Positions 17,416 through 26,927 are shown, numbered from the stretch's first letter. The stretch: DNA of 64,000 nt from Mesosutterella multiformis (GCF_003402575.1 NZ_BGZJ01000002.1:620001-684000), one strand, 5' to 3'. A program made the numbers and translations. Notes: generated from the letters alone by a model not told the origin.

Positions 17416-17456
17416 AAAAAAGGGGCTCCTTCCTGGGATGGGACTGGAAGGAGCCC
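17416..17456 (-). terminator. Terminator hairpin between EamA gene and porin gene
   Basis: An 11-bp perfect stem (GGGCTCCTTCC and its complement) with a 12-nt loop. A run of A on the + strand before the stem becomes the T tract for the minus-strand porin transcript. It may also slow + strand transcription. Confidence 0.75.
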
Positions 17457-17510
17457 TTCAAATTTGCTGCTCTTTACTGCTAAGGAGAGATGACTCTTAG
17501 TGGTCTAATT

Positions 17511-18650
17511 TCAGAACTTGTGGACGAGACCCGCGGTCACGCCGTAGTTATAGGCGGAGCCAACGGTGGTCGCGGCGAAGTCGTCATACTTGTCGTGCAT
17601 GTAGCCAGCGCCGGCGTAGACGAGGGTCCGCTTGGAGAGCGAATAGTCGTAGCCGAGGGACACCGTGTAGCGCTTCAGTTTGCCGGCGGTGGCGTCTGAA
17701 TGATCGGCGTCCATGTAGCCCACCGCGGCGTAGAACTTGCCGCCGAAAGCCGGAGCCGTCGCGCCGAGGTTGATGCCCCAGCCGTCTTTGGCGGTGGAGT
17801 TGCCGAAGACCGCGGCGCCTGAAACCGTGTCGTTAATCGCGGCCTTGCCGAGGTAACGCATATCCTTGAAGTACTGGCCGGCGAGGAACACCTTCGCGAC
17901 ATTGAAGTCGTAGGCGACACTCAGGTTCGCGGTGTAGCCCGCGTCATCCGGTGTATTCGCGTAGTGATACGTATCGACCACGCCGATCGTGCTGAAAGCG
18001 CCCTTCATGTAGCGGGCACCGATCGCGCCGTAGCGGGTGGTGGATCCGGTGTTTTCACGCCCCGTCGGGGTTTCGGACTTCATATCAATGCCGCCCGAAT
18101 ACTGCAGATGCAGGTCAAAGCCGTTCCAGGTCGGGGTGGAGTAGTTGATGACGTTATCAAAGCGCGCGAACTTGCCCGCGAACACGGCGTTGTGGCCATA
18201 GACGATGCCCCAGCCGGTGCTGAACGCGGAGAACTTCCCGCCCATGATGCTGGAAGACCCGGTGGAACCGGTGAGCTGCGTGAGGCGGCCGAACCGGAGG
18301 GTACCGAAATTCGTGTTCTTCGCGTAGAGGGACGCCTCACGGCCGAAGATCCGGTTGTCGTCCGACTCCGTACCGGTGTCGCTCGAGAAACCATTCTCAA
18401 GGATGAAGCCGACGGACGTCGTATCCGTAATCTTCTCCTCACCCTTCAAACCAAAGCGGCTCCCGAGGTAGTTGCCGCTATCCATCTGAACCGTGTCAGT
18501 GGACTTACCCGGGGCGGTCTTCTGATGCGTATAGGAAAGACCGGTATTCACGATGCCGTACAGCGTGACGGTCGGGGTCTCCGCGAAGGCGGAGCCGCAG
18601 AAAAACGCGGAAGCAATGGCCGCAGCGGCCGCAGTTTGCATGAAGCGCAT
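17511..18650 (-). CDS. Gram-negative general porin (Burkholderiales OmpC-like trimeric type)
   Basis: 379 aa. A signal peptide ends at FCGSAFA, and the mature protein opens with ETPTVTLYGIVNTGLSYTH, the standard first strand of betaproteobacterial porins. SRFGLKGEEKI and FGTLRFGRL are further porin signatures. Alternating amphipathic strands continue to a C-terminal Phe (LVHKF) needed for Bam-mediated assembly. It forms an outer-membrane diffusion channel. It is monocistronic with its own terminator. Abundant expression is likely but is not shown by the sequence. Confidence 0.92.
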   Translation of the reverse strand: MRFMQTAAAAAIASAFFCGSAFAETPTVTLYGIVNTGLSYTHQKTAPGKSTDTVQMDSGNYLGSRFGLKGEEKITDTTSVGFILENGFSSDTGTESDDNRIFGREASLYAKNTNFGTLRFGRLTQLTGSTGSSSIMGGKFSAFSTGWGIVYGHNAVFAGKFARFDNVINYSTPTWNGFDLHLQYSGGIDMKSETPTGRENTGSTTRYGAIGARYMKGAFSTIGVVDTYHYANTPDDAGYTANLSVAYDFNVAKVFLAGQYFKDMRYLGKAAINDTVSGAAVFGNSTAKDGWGINLGATAPAFGGKFYAAVGYMDADHSDATAGKLKRYTVSLGYDYSLSKRTLVYAGAGYMHDKYDDFAATTVGSAYNYGVTAGLVHKF

Positions 18651-18773
18651 GATGACTCTCTTCTCTTGAATGTTTTGGTGGTGGTTGCTGCTACACCCCG
18701 GCGGGTCCCTGGTTCTCTCCTAAGGTATCCCGCCGAAGTATCTCTATTATGCACCCGAATTAGGACTATGGGC

Positions 18774-20714
18774 TTAGGGCTTAGGGCTAACCTGCATACC
18801 GGCGATGTGGCCGAACACAAGGAGGTCCGTGAGGGCGTTGCGGCCAAGGCGATTGCCGCCGTGGACGCCGCCCGTGATTTCACCCGCGGCGTAGAGACCG
18901 GGGATCACGCGGCCCTTTTCGTCGAGCACCTGAGTCTTCTCATTGATCCGGAGACCGCCCATCGTGTGATGGATCGTCGTCGTGATCGGGACGCTGTAGA
19001 ACGGAGCCTTGTCGACCGGCATGCCGATCAGGATCTTCGGCACCGGAAGCGACTTCGTGTTCTGGGTGCGGGAGGCCTCGTTATAGGCCGCCATCGTCTT
19101 CGCGAATTCGGCCTGGTTGATGCCGGCCGCCTTCGCGAGGTCAGAAAGGGTATCCGCCTTATAGGCGTAGCCGTGGCCGAGCGCGATCTGCATCAGGTCG
19201 TCACGCACTTTCTTCTGATCAATGGTCTTCTGATCGAAGATCGCGTAGACCACCTGGCCAGGCTGCGCGAGGATCCCGTGCGAGATGTCATCACGCCGCC
19301 CCGTCTCATCCACAAACCGGTCGCCGTTCACGTTGACGTAGGGGGTGTCAGAGGGCCGCCCCGCGATCGCGGATTCGAGTTCGCCGTTCTTCGGATTCCC
19401 ATGCGGATGGATCTGAATCCACTTCATGCCGGTGAGTCCAGCCCCGACCTTCACGGCTTCTTCCAGCACCTCACCCGTGGTGCCAGGCTGGTTAGAGGTC
19501 GCGATCACGTTGATGTTGTTGTACTTCTTCACCATCTTGAGATTCGCGCCGTAGCCGCCCGCGGCGAGAATCACGTTTTTGCCATTGAAGGCCTGATTCT
19601 TGCCGTTCTTATCAACGGCGATCACACCCGTGACACGGCCGTCCTTCCCACGCACGATCTGCGTCACTTTCATCTGCGTGTAGATATGGCCGCCCGCCTT
19701 CGTCACCTTATCCGCGAGCGGCGAAATGTAGGCGTCGTAGGTCGAGATCGGGGTCTTCCCGTCCGCCTGACGGGGCCACTGGCCGCGGGGATAAATGCCG
19801 CCGATACCTACGTCCACCCAGTGGCGCGGCACGTGGTACCACTTCATATCGGACTGCTTCTCAAGCCACTCCATCGCGGCCGTCGCGTTCCGGGTCATCG
19901 TGAGAACGAGTTTCGGGTCGTTATGGCAGTCACCGCCTTCAAGCGTCTGAAGGGCGAAGAGTTCAGGAGAATCGAAGATGTACTTCTTGCCGGCGGCGTC
20001 ATGCGCCTTCAGCTGATCTTTCACAGTCTTCTGAAGTTCAGCCACTTCCTTCGTGCAGGGCTTCTGATCGGTGTACTTCTTCACGATGTCGCGGACCGCC
20101 GGGGTCATCGGAAGGAGCTTCTCGGGTTCCGGATCCATCGCGGACATGTTGCCTTCAGAGCGCGCCGTGTTCCCGCCGATCATCGCCATTTTTTCAAGGA
20201 CGATCACCTTCGCGCCGCCATGCACCGCGGTCGCGGCTGCCACCATGCCGGCTCCGCCGCCGCCAACGACGATCACGTCGGCCGAATGCACAAGCGTCTG
20301 CGCCGCGGCGGACTGCTTCCTGATCGCCTTGCGGTCGAGCATCGCGCGGTCCGCGCCCGCCTTCACGAGCGCTTCGCGGATCCCTTTCCGGAGCGCCTGC
20401 GATGTGATCGAGGCACCCGAGACGTTATCCACCTGCGCGGTCTGACCCGCGACCACCGCTTCCGGAATGCTCTTCACGGCAAGCGACCCGATCCCAGGGG
20501 TTTCTTTCTGATCGGTCACGCGGACGCTCTCAATCTTCGTCGCGCTCACCTTCACTTCGACCGTGATATTGCCGTTACGGCCCTGGACCGTCGACGTGTA
20601 GGTGCCGGCCGTCATCGCGGAGGCGCTCCCCGCGGTAAGGACTCCGGCCGCGACGACGAGCGCCGCGATCCGCTTCAGCGTTTTCGGTTCGCTGAAATTC
20701 TGAATGGCTGTCAT
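18774..20714 (-). CDS. Periplasmic FMN/FAD flavoprotein reductase (fumarate/urocanate reductase-like)
   Basis: 646 aa. Signal peptide to about residue 33, then an FMN-binding domain with the flavinylation motif VSGASITSQAL. From about residue 145 an FAD_binding_2 domain follows (ADVIVVGGGGAGMVAA). The substrate end has IHHTMGGLRIN and GGNRLGRNALTDLLVFG, keeping the His and Arg residues of the fumarate/urocanate reductase active site. Covalent FMN attached by ApbE is the expected electron entry; no apbE gene is in the window. A LysR regulator is divergently transcribed 154 bp away, so the gene is probably substrate-induced. Confidence 0.88.
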   Translation of the reverse strand: MTAIQNFSEPKTLKRIAALVVAAGVLTAGSASAMTAGTYTSTVQGRNGNITVEVKVSATKIESVRVTDQKETPGIGSLAVKSIPEAVVAGQTAQVDNVSGASITSQALRKGIREALVKAGADRAMLDRKAIRKQSAAAQTLVHSADVIVVGGGGAGMVAAATAVHGGAKVIVLEKMAMIGGNTARSEGNMSAMDPEPEKLLPMTPAVRDIVKKYTDQKPCTKEVAELQKTVKDQLKAHDAAGKKYIFDSPELFALQTLEGGDCHNDPKLVLTMTRNATAAMEWLEKQSDMKWYHVPRHWVDVGIGGIYPRGQWPRQADGKTPISTYDAYISPLADKVTKAGGHIYTQMKVTQIVRGKDGRVTGVIAVDKNGKNQAFNGKNVILAAGGYGANLKMVKKYNNINVIATSNQPGTTGEVLEEAVKVGAGLTGMKWIQIHPHGNPKNGELESAIAGRPSDTPYVNVNGDRFVDETGRRDDISHGILAQPGQVVYAIFDQKTIDQKKVRDDLMQIALGHGYAYKADTLSDLAKAAGINQAEFAKTMAAYNEASRTQNTKSLPVPKILIGMPVDKAPFYSVPITTTIHHTMGGLRINEKTQVLDEKGRVIPGLYAAGEITGGVHGGNRLGRNALTDLLVFGHIAGMQVSPKP

Positions 20715-20868
20715 TTCTTCTTTTCTCCTTTGGTTGTCTGAGGCAAAGGAGCGTTTCCTCTCAACCGCTCCCGCCTTTTCTATGGTTCGGAAAAAATTCT
20801 AGGGATCGGCTCCCTCTCTGAAAATCCGTTAATCTTCTCTTCTCAATGTCAGAAATCGAAGTGACTCC
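20715..20868. promoter_or_regulatory. Divergent promoter region between flavoprotein and LysR regulator
   Basis: 154 bp separate the two start codons. Each gene has a purine-rich ribosome-binding site (AAAGGAG for the flavoprotein). LysR regulators commonly bind such spacers and activate the divergent gene. No clear T-N11-A palindrome was picked out by eye. Confidence 0.5.
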
Positions 20869-21882
20869 ATGTCAGAAAAAACGGTACTGAAGAAAAAGGG
20901 AGTGTCAGAACGGGAGACGGACACCGCGGCCGGAGCCCTCCCCGCCTATGTCCGGGGGATCGACGCGGAGTCGCTCTACTTCTTTCTCACGCTCTACCGC
21001 GCGGGGTCGCTCCCGCGGGCCGCGGAGCAGATGGGGGTGAGCCTCTCATCCGCGAACCGGATGCTCGCGAAGCTGAGGACGTACTGGAACGACCCTCTTT
21101 TTACGAGAAGCGGGTTCCTGATGCAGCCAACCGAAAGCGCGAAGAAGCGCTACGCCCGCGTCCTCGGTCTGATGAACACCCTGGAAGACCTCCAGCATGA
21201 GGACCGGATTGATCCGCTGCATCTGAAGCGCACCGTGCGGCTCGCGACGTACGACAACGCCTTTACGCTCGGGATCGCGTCGGTATTTTCAGAGTTTGAG
21301 AAGCGCCTGCCGCTCGTCCGCTTCCACGTGACGCAGGCGGACGAACATTTGTTTGATGATCTCCGGGCGAATCGGCTGGATCTCGTTTTCTTCGCGCGCC
21401 AGGGACTGCACCCGCAGCTCCGCTCCATTCCGCTCGTCACGGAACCCTATGTCTGCGTTGTGCGGAAGGGGCATCCATTAACAAAAAAGGCTGTGAAATT
21501 CGGGAGCCTTGATAAGGCGGATCTCGATCCCTGGCGTCAGGTGCTGATCAACGCGCAGCCGGACCGCTACCGCGCCCCGAATAGCCCCGCGAACGGGTGG
21601 TTCAACCCGACGGATCCCGAGAAAATCGCGCTTGTGGTGCCCTTTTTCCTCTCGGTGCCGCTCTGCCTCTATGAAACGGATTGCTATGCGATCGTCCCGA
21701 AGGCGACCGCGGAGATGGCGTTTGACGGGAGGAAACTCGATTTCCTCCCGATCACGGATAAGGCCCCGAAACTCACGGTCTACATGGGGTGGCATGTGAG
21801 AACGCACACCGACCCCGGCATGCAGATCATCCGATCAACACTCAAGGAACTCGTCTCCGGGAAGCTGGGGCAGGAGAAGTAA
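20869..21882 (+). CDS. LysR-family transcriptional regulator, divergent to the flavoprotein gene
   Basis: 337 aa. An unusual 30-residue polar extension precedes the winged HTH (ESLYFFLTLYRAGSLPRAAE followed by QMGVSLSSANRMLAKL). The usual LysR serine-rich recognition helix is modified. A type 2 periplasmic-binding-like effector domain follows (TVRLATYDNAF, DLVFFARQG). Its position suggests control of the flavoprotein reductase at 18.8-20.7 kb. The effector is likely that enzyme's substrate, by inference. Confidence 0.85.
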   Translation: MSEKTVLKKKGVSERETDTAAGALPAYVRGIDAESLYFFLTLYRAGSLPRAAEQMGVSLSSANRMLAKLRTYWNDPLFTRSGFLMQPTESAKKRYARVLGLMNTLEDLQHEDRIDPLHLKRTVRLATYDNAFTLGIASVFSEFEKRLPLVRFHVTQADEHLFDDLRANRLDLVFFARQGLHPQLRSIPLVTEPYVCVVRKGHPLTKKAVKFGSLDKADLDPWRQVLINAQPDRYRAPNSPANGWFNPTDPEKIALVVPFFLSVPLCLYETDCYAIVPKATAEMAFDGRKLDFLPITDKAPKLTVYMGWHVRTHTDPGMQIIRSTLKELVSGKLGQEK

Positions 21883-21950
21883 AACCGGAAAAGAAAGCCT
21901 CGATGGAGCGGGTGACATCCATCCCGACCCTCGATTTTCCGAATAACTGT

Positions 21951-22934
21951 TTATTTCGCGCGGTCAATCCGGTTCACGAAATCGCGGATTTCTTTGAGTG
22001 AATCGATTGACTCCTGGAGTTCCGGGAGGCAGAGCGCGAAGTCGTGTGACATCCCGGGGTACACGGTGAGGGTCGTCAGGACGCCCGCTTCCCCCGCTTT
22101 CCTCGCAAGATCCTCGATTTCAGAGAGAAACACTTCATAGCTGCCCGCCTGAATGAGCATCGGAGGAAGCCCCCGGAGATCGGCGTTCACGGGGGAGAGA
22201 CGGGGATCATCCACCGGCAGTTTCCCGGCGTAGGCGGCCTCAACCACGGGGCCGCTGAACGGCGTCCCCTCTCCGAGAATCAGGTCCTTCTTAAAGTTCG
22301 TGACGCGTGACACGCGGCTTGTTCCCATATCGGTCCAGGGGGACTGAAGGATCAGCGCCGCGGGCTGCGGAAGCCCCTTTTCTTTCAGCGCGAGAGCGAG
22401 TTCCAGCGCGAGATTTCCGCCCGCCGAATCGCCGACCACGATGATGTCGGACGGCCTGGCACCGGAAGCCAGAATCCCGCGGTACGCGGCAAGCGCTTCT
22501 TCCAGCACCGCGGGGTAAACGGCCTCGGGGGCGACCCGGTAGTCGAGCGAATAGACCGTCCGGGCGCCGATCAGTTTCCCCTGCGTCAACGCCGTGATGC
22601 GGTAGAGGTCATCGAGCTTCTGCACATACGCGCCGCCATGCAGCTGCAGGAGGATACGGTTCGTTTTCGCGGCCGGATAGTCATAGCGCTCGAGATCCGC
22701 CTCACCCGCCTTCAGCATCTGCTTCTCCCACCCGTCCGTGACGGAAAACGTGATCTTCACCTTCCCGGATCGAAGGTCATGCATCCGACCGCTGATATAA
22801 GTCTGCTGCGCCGCCCCGGTGAGGATTTTGCCGTCTGACGGGAGGTCAAAGGCCCCCGCCCAGGCAAAGGACGACATGAGGGACGCGCAGAGAGCGAAAA
22901 CCGCGGCTTTCGCGAAACGATTCATCAAACGCAT
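21951..22934 (-). CDS. Secreted alpha/beta-hydrolase (HSL-type esterase)
   Basis: 327 aa from the ATG at 22934. This start gives AAGGAA at proper spacing and a signal peptide (ALCASLMSSFAWAGA). The HSL motif is LLQLHGGAYV (oxyanion hole), the nucleophile elbow is GDSAGGNLAL, and the charge-relay His is in GMSHDFAL. It should hydrolyse small acyl esters in the periplasm. It is convergent with the LysR gene and 68 bp from it. No operon partners. Confidence 0.85.
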   Translation of the reverse strand: MRLMNRFAKAAVFALCASLMSSFAWAGAFDLPSDGKILTGAAQQTYISGRMHDLRSGKVKITFSVTDGWEKQMLKAGEADLERYDYPAAKTNRILLQLHGGAYVQKLDDLYRITALTQGKLIGARTVYSLDYRVAPEAVYPAVLEEALAAYRGILASGARPSDIIVVGDSAGGNLALELALALKEKGLPQPAALILQSPWTDMGTSRVSRVTNFKKDLILGEGTPFSGPVVEAAYAGKLPVDDPRLSPVNADLRGLPPMLIQAGSYEVFLSEIEDLARKAGEAGVLTTLTVYPGMSHDFALCLPELQESIDSLKEIRDFVNRIDRAK

Positions 22935-23766
22935 GGATATTCCTTCAAACGAGGCTGTCTCCGGACGGAGAGACGGCGGGGGTAAGTCAAGAGCTTTCTC
23001 TTTACATAGTAGGAAAACTAATACCAATCCGAGGAAAAAGAAACTTTTTTAAGGAGTCGCCTGGCGGCCCGCTGGGGTTTTCTTTCTGAAAGAGAGACCG
23101 GCATTTCCTCTCTTCCGATCACGGAAAAGACAGGGAAGCGCTCAGGATTCGCGGAGGGGATGCACACAAACCACCCCGGTCCCGGCTTCTTCATCTCCCC
23201 CCGACCCCTGCTGAAACCGGTGTCCCGGAGCCCGGGGCCCCCTGAGCGTGTAAAGAGGAAATATCTCTTTTGACGCAGGGCAAACGGAATTTCTGATCTA
23301 CGGGGGGAGCTCCGGGTTAAGCCTTCCGCATCAGGCTGATTTTTGTATAATTCACGTCACTTGCTTCCCGCCACCATTCTCGCGGGGAGCGGGTATGTAA
23401 CACTGGAAGACAGAATGGGGCTGCGTTTTTGCTCTCCTGCATGCATCTAGTTTCGAACAACCTCTCTTCAAGGCTGTCCCGCGACAAGACGCATTCTGGA
23501 TTGCGGACAGACTTAAAGAGTTTTCGCTTGAACCAAGGTGAAGGCATGACTCACGACGCAACCCGTATTTACGCCGCGGCGGTTCCGCCCGGTCACATTT
23601 CCCGGATTCACTTCCGTCCGGTCACTGAAGTTTCCGCCGTTTCAACCCGACTGAATGCCTCCTGCGCCGCCGCGCGGTGTCTGCGTATGGGTTTCGAGCT
23701 CGCCTGAGTCTCGGTTCAAAAAAGTTTTTTCTTTTTCTCAAAAACACTTTTTCGGTTGAAACAGAA
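22935..23766. other. 830-bp region without a firm gene; possible structured leader of the exporter gene
   Basis: The first part is GC-rich with several short inverted repeats. A TATAAT element lies at 23347-23352, after which a GC-rich hairpin (TTCCCGCC.../GGGAGCGGG) and a long leader run toward the LeuE-like gene. A 53-codon ORF with a strong ribosome-binding site sits in the leader (listed separately). I could not match the leader to a known riboswitch. Confidence 0.4.
23546..23707 (+). CDS. Possible small protein or leader peptide (53 aa)
   Basis: ATG at 23546 preceded by AAGGTGAAGG. The 53-residue product ends 59 bp before the exporter start. It has several Arg, Ala and three Cys/His positions, no membrane segment, and no run of a single amino acid that would mark a classical attenuator. 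Its placement between a promoter-like TATAAT and the exporter gene is the main support. It could also be noncoding leader. Confidence 0.3.
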   Translation: MTHDATRIYAAAVPPGHISRIHFRPVTEVSAVSTRLNASCAAARCLRMGFELA

Positions 23767-24417
23767 ATGCTGGAAAGCTTTGGTGTCATGAATGCCGGGC
23801 TTTATGCCCTCGGAGCTCTCGCTCTCGCTCTCGCGCTCGTGCTCGCGCCGGGTCCGAATTCTATTTTCGTTTTCAAGACCTCGATTCAGTACGGGTCGAA
23901 GCCCGCGTTCCACGCGGCACTCGCGGTGTTCCTCGGGGACGCTGCCCTGATCTTCCTCGCGTACCTCGGGGTCGCGGCGGCGCTCGCCTCGCACCCGATG
24001 CTTTTCGCGGCGGTCCGGATCGCGGGCGCGGCGTACCTCGCGTACCTCGGGCTCTCGGTGCTGATTTCCACGTACCGCGGGAAAAAGGCCGGAAACGCGA
24101 AACCGGAAACGCTACCGGACTCCGTGAAGCCCTTCCGCACGGCGCTGGTGCTGTCGCTTACGAACCCGAAAGCGATTCTCTTCTACGTCGCGTTCTTTTC
24201 TCAGTTCATCAACCCGGGGTTTGACCGCACCTGGATCCCGTACCTCGTGATGGCGTCGATCCTTGAAGCGTTCAGCATCTGCTGGATGTCGACACTCGCG
24301 CTCTCCGGAGCCGCGATCCAGCGCTTTGTGAGCGGCAGCCCCCTGATGTCGAAAGTCGGAAACACGCTCCTCGGGAGTCTGTTCCTTGGGTTCGCGGGGA
24401 AGCTCGCGGCGCTCTGA
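23767..24417 (+). CDS. LysE/RhtB-family amino acid exporter (LeuE-like)
   Basis: 216 aa from the ATG at 23767. This start aligns with the usual LeuE N-terminus (MLESFGVMNAGLYALGA) and matches the roughly 212-aa family length; the frame extends further upstream but without family similarity. The signature VLAPGPNSIFV is present, with six hydrophobic segments and LTNPKAILFYVAFFSQF. It exports neutral amino acids such as leucine in characterised relatives. The ribosome-binding site is weak, so the leader or upstream small ORF may control translation. Confidence 0.85.
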   Translation: MLESFGVMNAGLYALGALALALALVLAPGPNSIFVFKTSIQYGSKPAFHAALAVFLGDAALIFLAYLGVAAALASHPMLFAAVRIAGAAYLAYLGLSVLISTYRGKKAGNAKPETLPDSVKPFRTALVLSLTNPKAILFYVAFFSQFINPGFDRTWIPYLVMASILEAFSICWMSTLALSGAAIQRFVSGSPLMSKVGNTLLGSLFLGFAGKLAAL

Positions 24418-24482
24418 TTGGTTTTGTTGTTTGTCTTTTCTTTTTTGTTTTTGTTGTATTTAAGTCTATTGGGTGGACTTCT

Positions 24483-24516
24483 CCCGGCGGCTCATCAGAG
24501 CCTCCGGGATTTTTTT
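24483..24516 (+). terminator. Rho-independent terminator after LeuE-like gene
   Basis: Stem CCCGGcGGCTC/GAGCCtCCGGG with a 4-nt loop, followed by TTTTTTT. Confidence 0.8.
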
Positions 24517-24626
24517 GCGCCCGGTTCCGGAGGCAGCCGGATCTGAGAACCCAAGAATGAGAAAAAGCGTCGGCCGGGAGCCAATCCGGCGCATAATCGC
24601 CTGAAAACCGACTGATAAAACCTGAG

Positions 24627-25058
24627 ATGGAAGACCTGAAAGACTATCCGCGCCTGATTCCGACAAAGTTCGATGAAGAGGCGTATGAACTGATCAAGCT
24701 CCACTGCCCGTTCTGCGGGGCGGAGGCGAAGGACGGCTGCCGGCATCGGCTGCTGGTCCTTGGGGACACGTATTTTGAAGCGCTGTCCCCTGAATTCATC
24801 GCCTTTACCCGGCGGCTCTTTGGGTTTAAGGACGATGAGGAATTGACGCTTGGCACCCTCATCCCGATCCGGCTCTGGGGCACGGTGAAGCAAAATGAAG
24901 ACATGGCGCTCGCCGCCGCCTACGCGATCAATCGGGTGCTTCCAAACGGCGACGCCGTGGCGTTCTTCCGGATCCGGAGCCGGGCGAGGCACGAAACCCG
25001 GTCCGCCGCCTTTATTTCGGACCGCGGTCTCGCGGAACTTCGGAAAGCACTCCGATGA
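24627..25058 (+). CDS. Hypothetical protein with CPFCG zinc-binding motif
   Basis: 143 aa. A HCPFCG pair near residue 27 and a following CRH at about residue 39 could bind one metal ion. The rest is mixed alpha/beta, with no signal peptide or membrane segment. I do not recognise the family. It is a single gene ending at a shared terminator. Confidence 0.6.
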   Translation: MEDLKDYPRLIPTKFDEEAYELIKLHCPFCGAEAKDGCRHRLLVLGDTYFEALSPEFIAFTRRLFGFKDDEELTLGTLIPIRLWGTVKQNEDMALAAAYAINRVLPNGDAVAFFRIRSRARHETRSAAFISDRGLAELRKALR

Positions 25059-25080
25059 AACCCCGTCACACGGTCAAAAA

Positions 25081-25117
25081 AAGAGAGTCCGTTTACACAC
25101 CGGACTCTCTCTTTTTG
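25081..25117. terminator. Bidirectional rho-independent terminator
   Basis: A 10-bp stem (AGAGAGTCCG and complement) flanked by A-run on one side and T-run on the other. It serves both the CPFCG gene and the convergent LysE gene. Confidence 0.85.
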
Positions 25118-25136
25118 CGGCTGACGGAAATACCCT

Positions 25137-25772
25137 TCACCCCGCCCGGGCGAAGAGGACGTTAAGCCCGAGAAGGCAGTAAATCGCGGCTGACGCGTTT
25201 TTCGTGCGGCGGGCGGCGGTGGCGCTGCGCTCCAAGAGTTTCTTTAACGCGGCCCCGGCCGCGACGAGCACAAGGCACCAGAGCGTCCCCGTCACGAAGA
25301 ACGTGAGCCCGAGGAGCAGGAACGGAAGCGGCCCGTAGGTGTTCGTGGGGGACACAAAGGCCGGCATGAAGGCAAGGAAAAAGAGCGCCACTTTCGGGTT
25401 CAGGGCGTTCGTGAGGAACCCCTGCAGGTACGCGCCCCAGAGCCCGGTCTTTTTCGGTTCCGCGCTTTCCGTCGGAATGAAACTCCCCTTCTCCCGGAAT
25501 GTCTTGATCCCGAGCCAGAGGAGGTACGCCGCTCCGGCGAGCTTCACGGCGAAAAACGCCTTCGGGCTCGCGGCAAGCACGGCGGAAAGCCCGAGCGCGA
25601 CGAGCGTCGTATGAAAGAGGACGCCTGTCGAGATCCCAAACACCGACGCGACCCCGACCCGCTTCCCTTCCGCGGCGCTTCGCGTCAAGACATAGACGGA
25701 ATCCACCCCCGGGAGCATATTGAGGAGCACTCCAGCCGCGAGGAACCCGGCGTAATTTTCAATGCCAAACAT
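25137..25772 (-). CDS. LysE/RhtB-family exporter
   Basis: 211 aa, six hydrophobic segments. N-terminal signature LLNMLPGVDSVYVLTRS corresponds to the family's PGP motif with the central Gly kept and the final Pro replaced by Val. NALNPKVALFFLAFMPAFV is the second conserved block. It is an amino acid or derivative exporter of unknown substrate, and is only distantly similar to the LeuE-like neighbour. Confidence 0.85.
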   Translation of the reverse strand: MFGIENYAGFLAAGVLLNMLPGVDSVYVLTRSAAEGKRVGVASVFGISTGVLFHTTLVALGLSAVLAASPKAFFAVKLAGAAYLLWLGIKTFREKGSFIPTESAEPKKTGLWGAYLQGFLTNALNPKVALFFLAFMPAFVSPTNTYGPLPFLLLGLTFFVTGTLWCLVLVAAGAALKKLLERSATAARRTKNASAAIYCLLGLNVLFARAG

Positions 25773-26153
25773 AAAGTGGGAATCTCAAAAGAATAAAAAA
25801 GACAGTCCGGACCCTGACGATCCTTCCGATAATTGAGATTCTATGCGCCAAAAAAGTCAGAAATAGCGTTTCATTCGCAGAAAATATCAATTTATTGCGC
25901 AAAAATCTTTTCTGACACCGAATTCCCCTTTTATAAGGAAACGTACCCGGAGTTTTTTAAACAGATACGGTTAAGCGGCGCTCACGGAAGTGAATACTTT
26001 TCTGGAAATCGTATGAAAACGGTGCTATAACGACGGTGTTCCGGCGGGCGGCCTCCGCGTTTTAAGCTCTTCTTCTGGTGATCGCTCCGGGCTCCCGTCC
26101 GGAAATTCCGTTTTCTTTCCCTCCCATTCCGTCACTTAAGGAGACCTCCCGTC
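25773..26153 (+). promoter_or_regulatory. Promoter/leader region of the nickel transporter operon
   Basis: No gene is seen. AT-rich to about 26,030, then GC-rich leader with AAGGAG 10 bases before the nikK start. I looked for a GTATGA-N16-TCATAC NikR palindrome; only one half (GTATGA at about 26009) is present. No cobalamin or NiCo riboswitch core was recognised. Confidence 0.4.
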
Positions 26154-26927
26154 ATGCGACTCCGCGCTCTTGCCACAGCTGCCGCCATTGCCCTCACCGC
26201 TCTTCCCGCCTACGCGCATTTCGGTGTGCTGATGCCGGGATCAGAGCTCGTGAACCGCCCGAAGACGCCGCTCGAACTCACGCTCGCGTTCTGCCACCCG
26301 GTGGAACAGAACGGCATGAATCTCGCGAAGCCGGAAGCGTTTGACGTGTGGCAGAACGGGAAGAAGACGTCGCTTCTGAATACGCTTAAAGAAACCCAGG
26401 TCCTGAAGCACGAGGCGTGGAAGTCCACCTTCACGGTGACGCGCCCAGGGACGTACTCGTTCGCCTTCACGCCGAAGCCCTACTGGGAACCCGCGGAAGA
26501 TAAGTTCATCGTCCACTACACGAAGGTCGTGGTGGGCGCGATGGGGGACGAAGAGGGCTGGGAGAAGCCGCTCGGGCTCCCGGCTGAAATCGTGCCGCTC
26601 ACCCGCCCCTTCGCGAACTGGGCCGGAGCCGAGTTCCGGGGCCGTGTTCTCTTTGACGGGAAGCCCGCTCCTGAAGGGACGCCGATCGAGATCGAGTTCT
26701 GGAACGGCTCAAAAGCGAAGCTCCCGAACGATTATCTGATTACACTTCAGGCCGTGACCGGCGCGAACGGTGAATTCGCTTTCACCGCCCCGTTTGCCGG
26801 CTGGTGGGGATTCGCCGCGCTGGGTGACGCCCCGAAGATGGCAAAGGACGGCAAGATGAAGGACGTGGAGCGGGGCGCTGTGCTCTGGACTCACTTCACG
26901 AGGGTTCCGTCCCAGCTCGCGAAGTAA
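26154..26927 (+). CDS. nikK: NikK-type periplasmic component of Ni/Co ECF transporter (DUF4198)
   Basis: 257 aa. The signal peptide ends at PAYA, and the mature protein starts HFGVLMPG, so His1 is exposed as a metal ligand. The remainder matches the DUF4198 two-domain beta fold (for example ELTLAFCHPVEQNGM and GFAALGD). In nikKMLQO systems this protein works with NikM and NikL outside the membrane. First gene of a five-gene operon. Confidence 0.8.
   Translation: MRLRALATAAAIALTALPAYAHFGVLMPGSELVNRPKTPLELTLAFCHPVEQNGMNLAKPEAFDVWQNGKKTSLLNTLKETQVLKHEAWKSTFTVTRPGTYSFAFTPKPYWEPAEDKFIVHYTKVVVGAMGDEEGWEKPLGLPAEIVPLTRPFANWAGAEFRGRVLFDGKPAPEGTPIEIEFWNGSKAKLPNDYLITLQAVTGANGEFAFTAPFAGWWGFAALGDAPKMAKDGKMKDVERGAVLWTHFTRVPSQLAK

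Noticed and set aside
17964-20741. A 925-codon open frame on the + strand
   Set aside because: It lies antisense to the porin and flavoprotein genes and reads as His/Arg/Val-rich low-information protein. High-GC third positions keep the antisense frame open.
25990-26060. NikR operator before nikK
   Set aside because: Only one GTATGA half-site is present; the partner TCATAC at the expected spacing is absent and no nikR gene is in the window.
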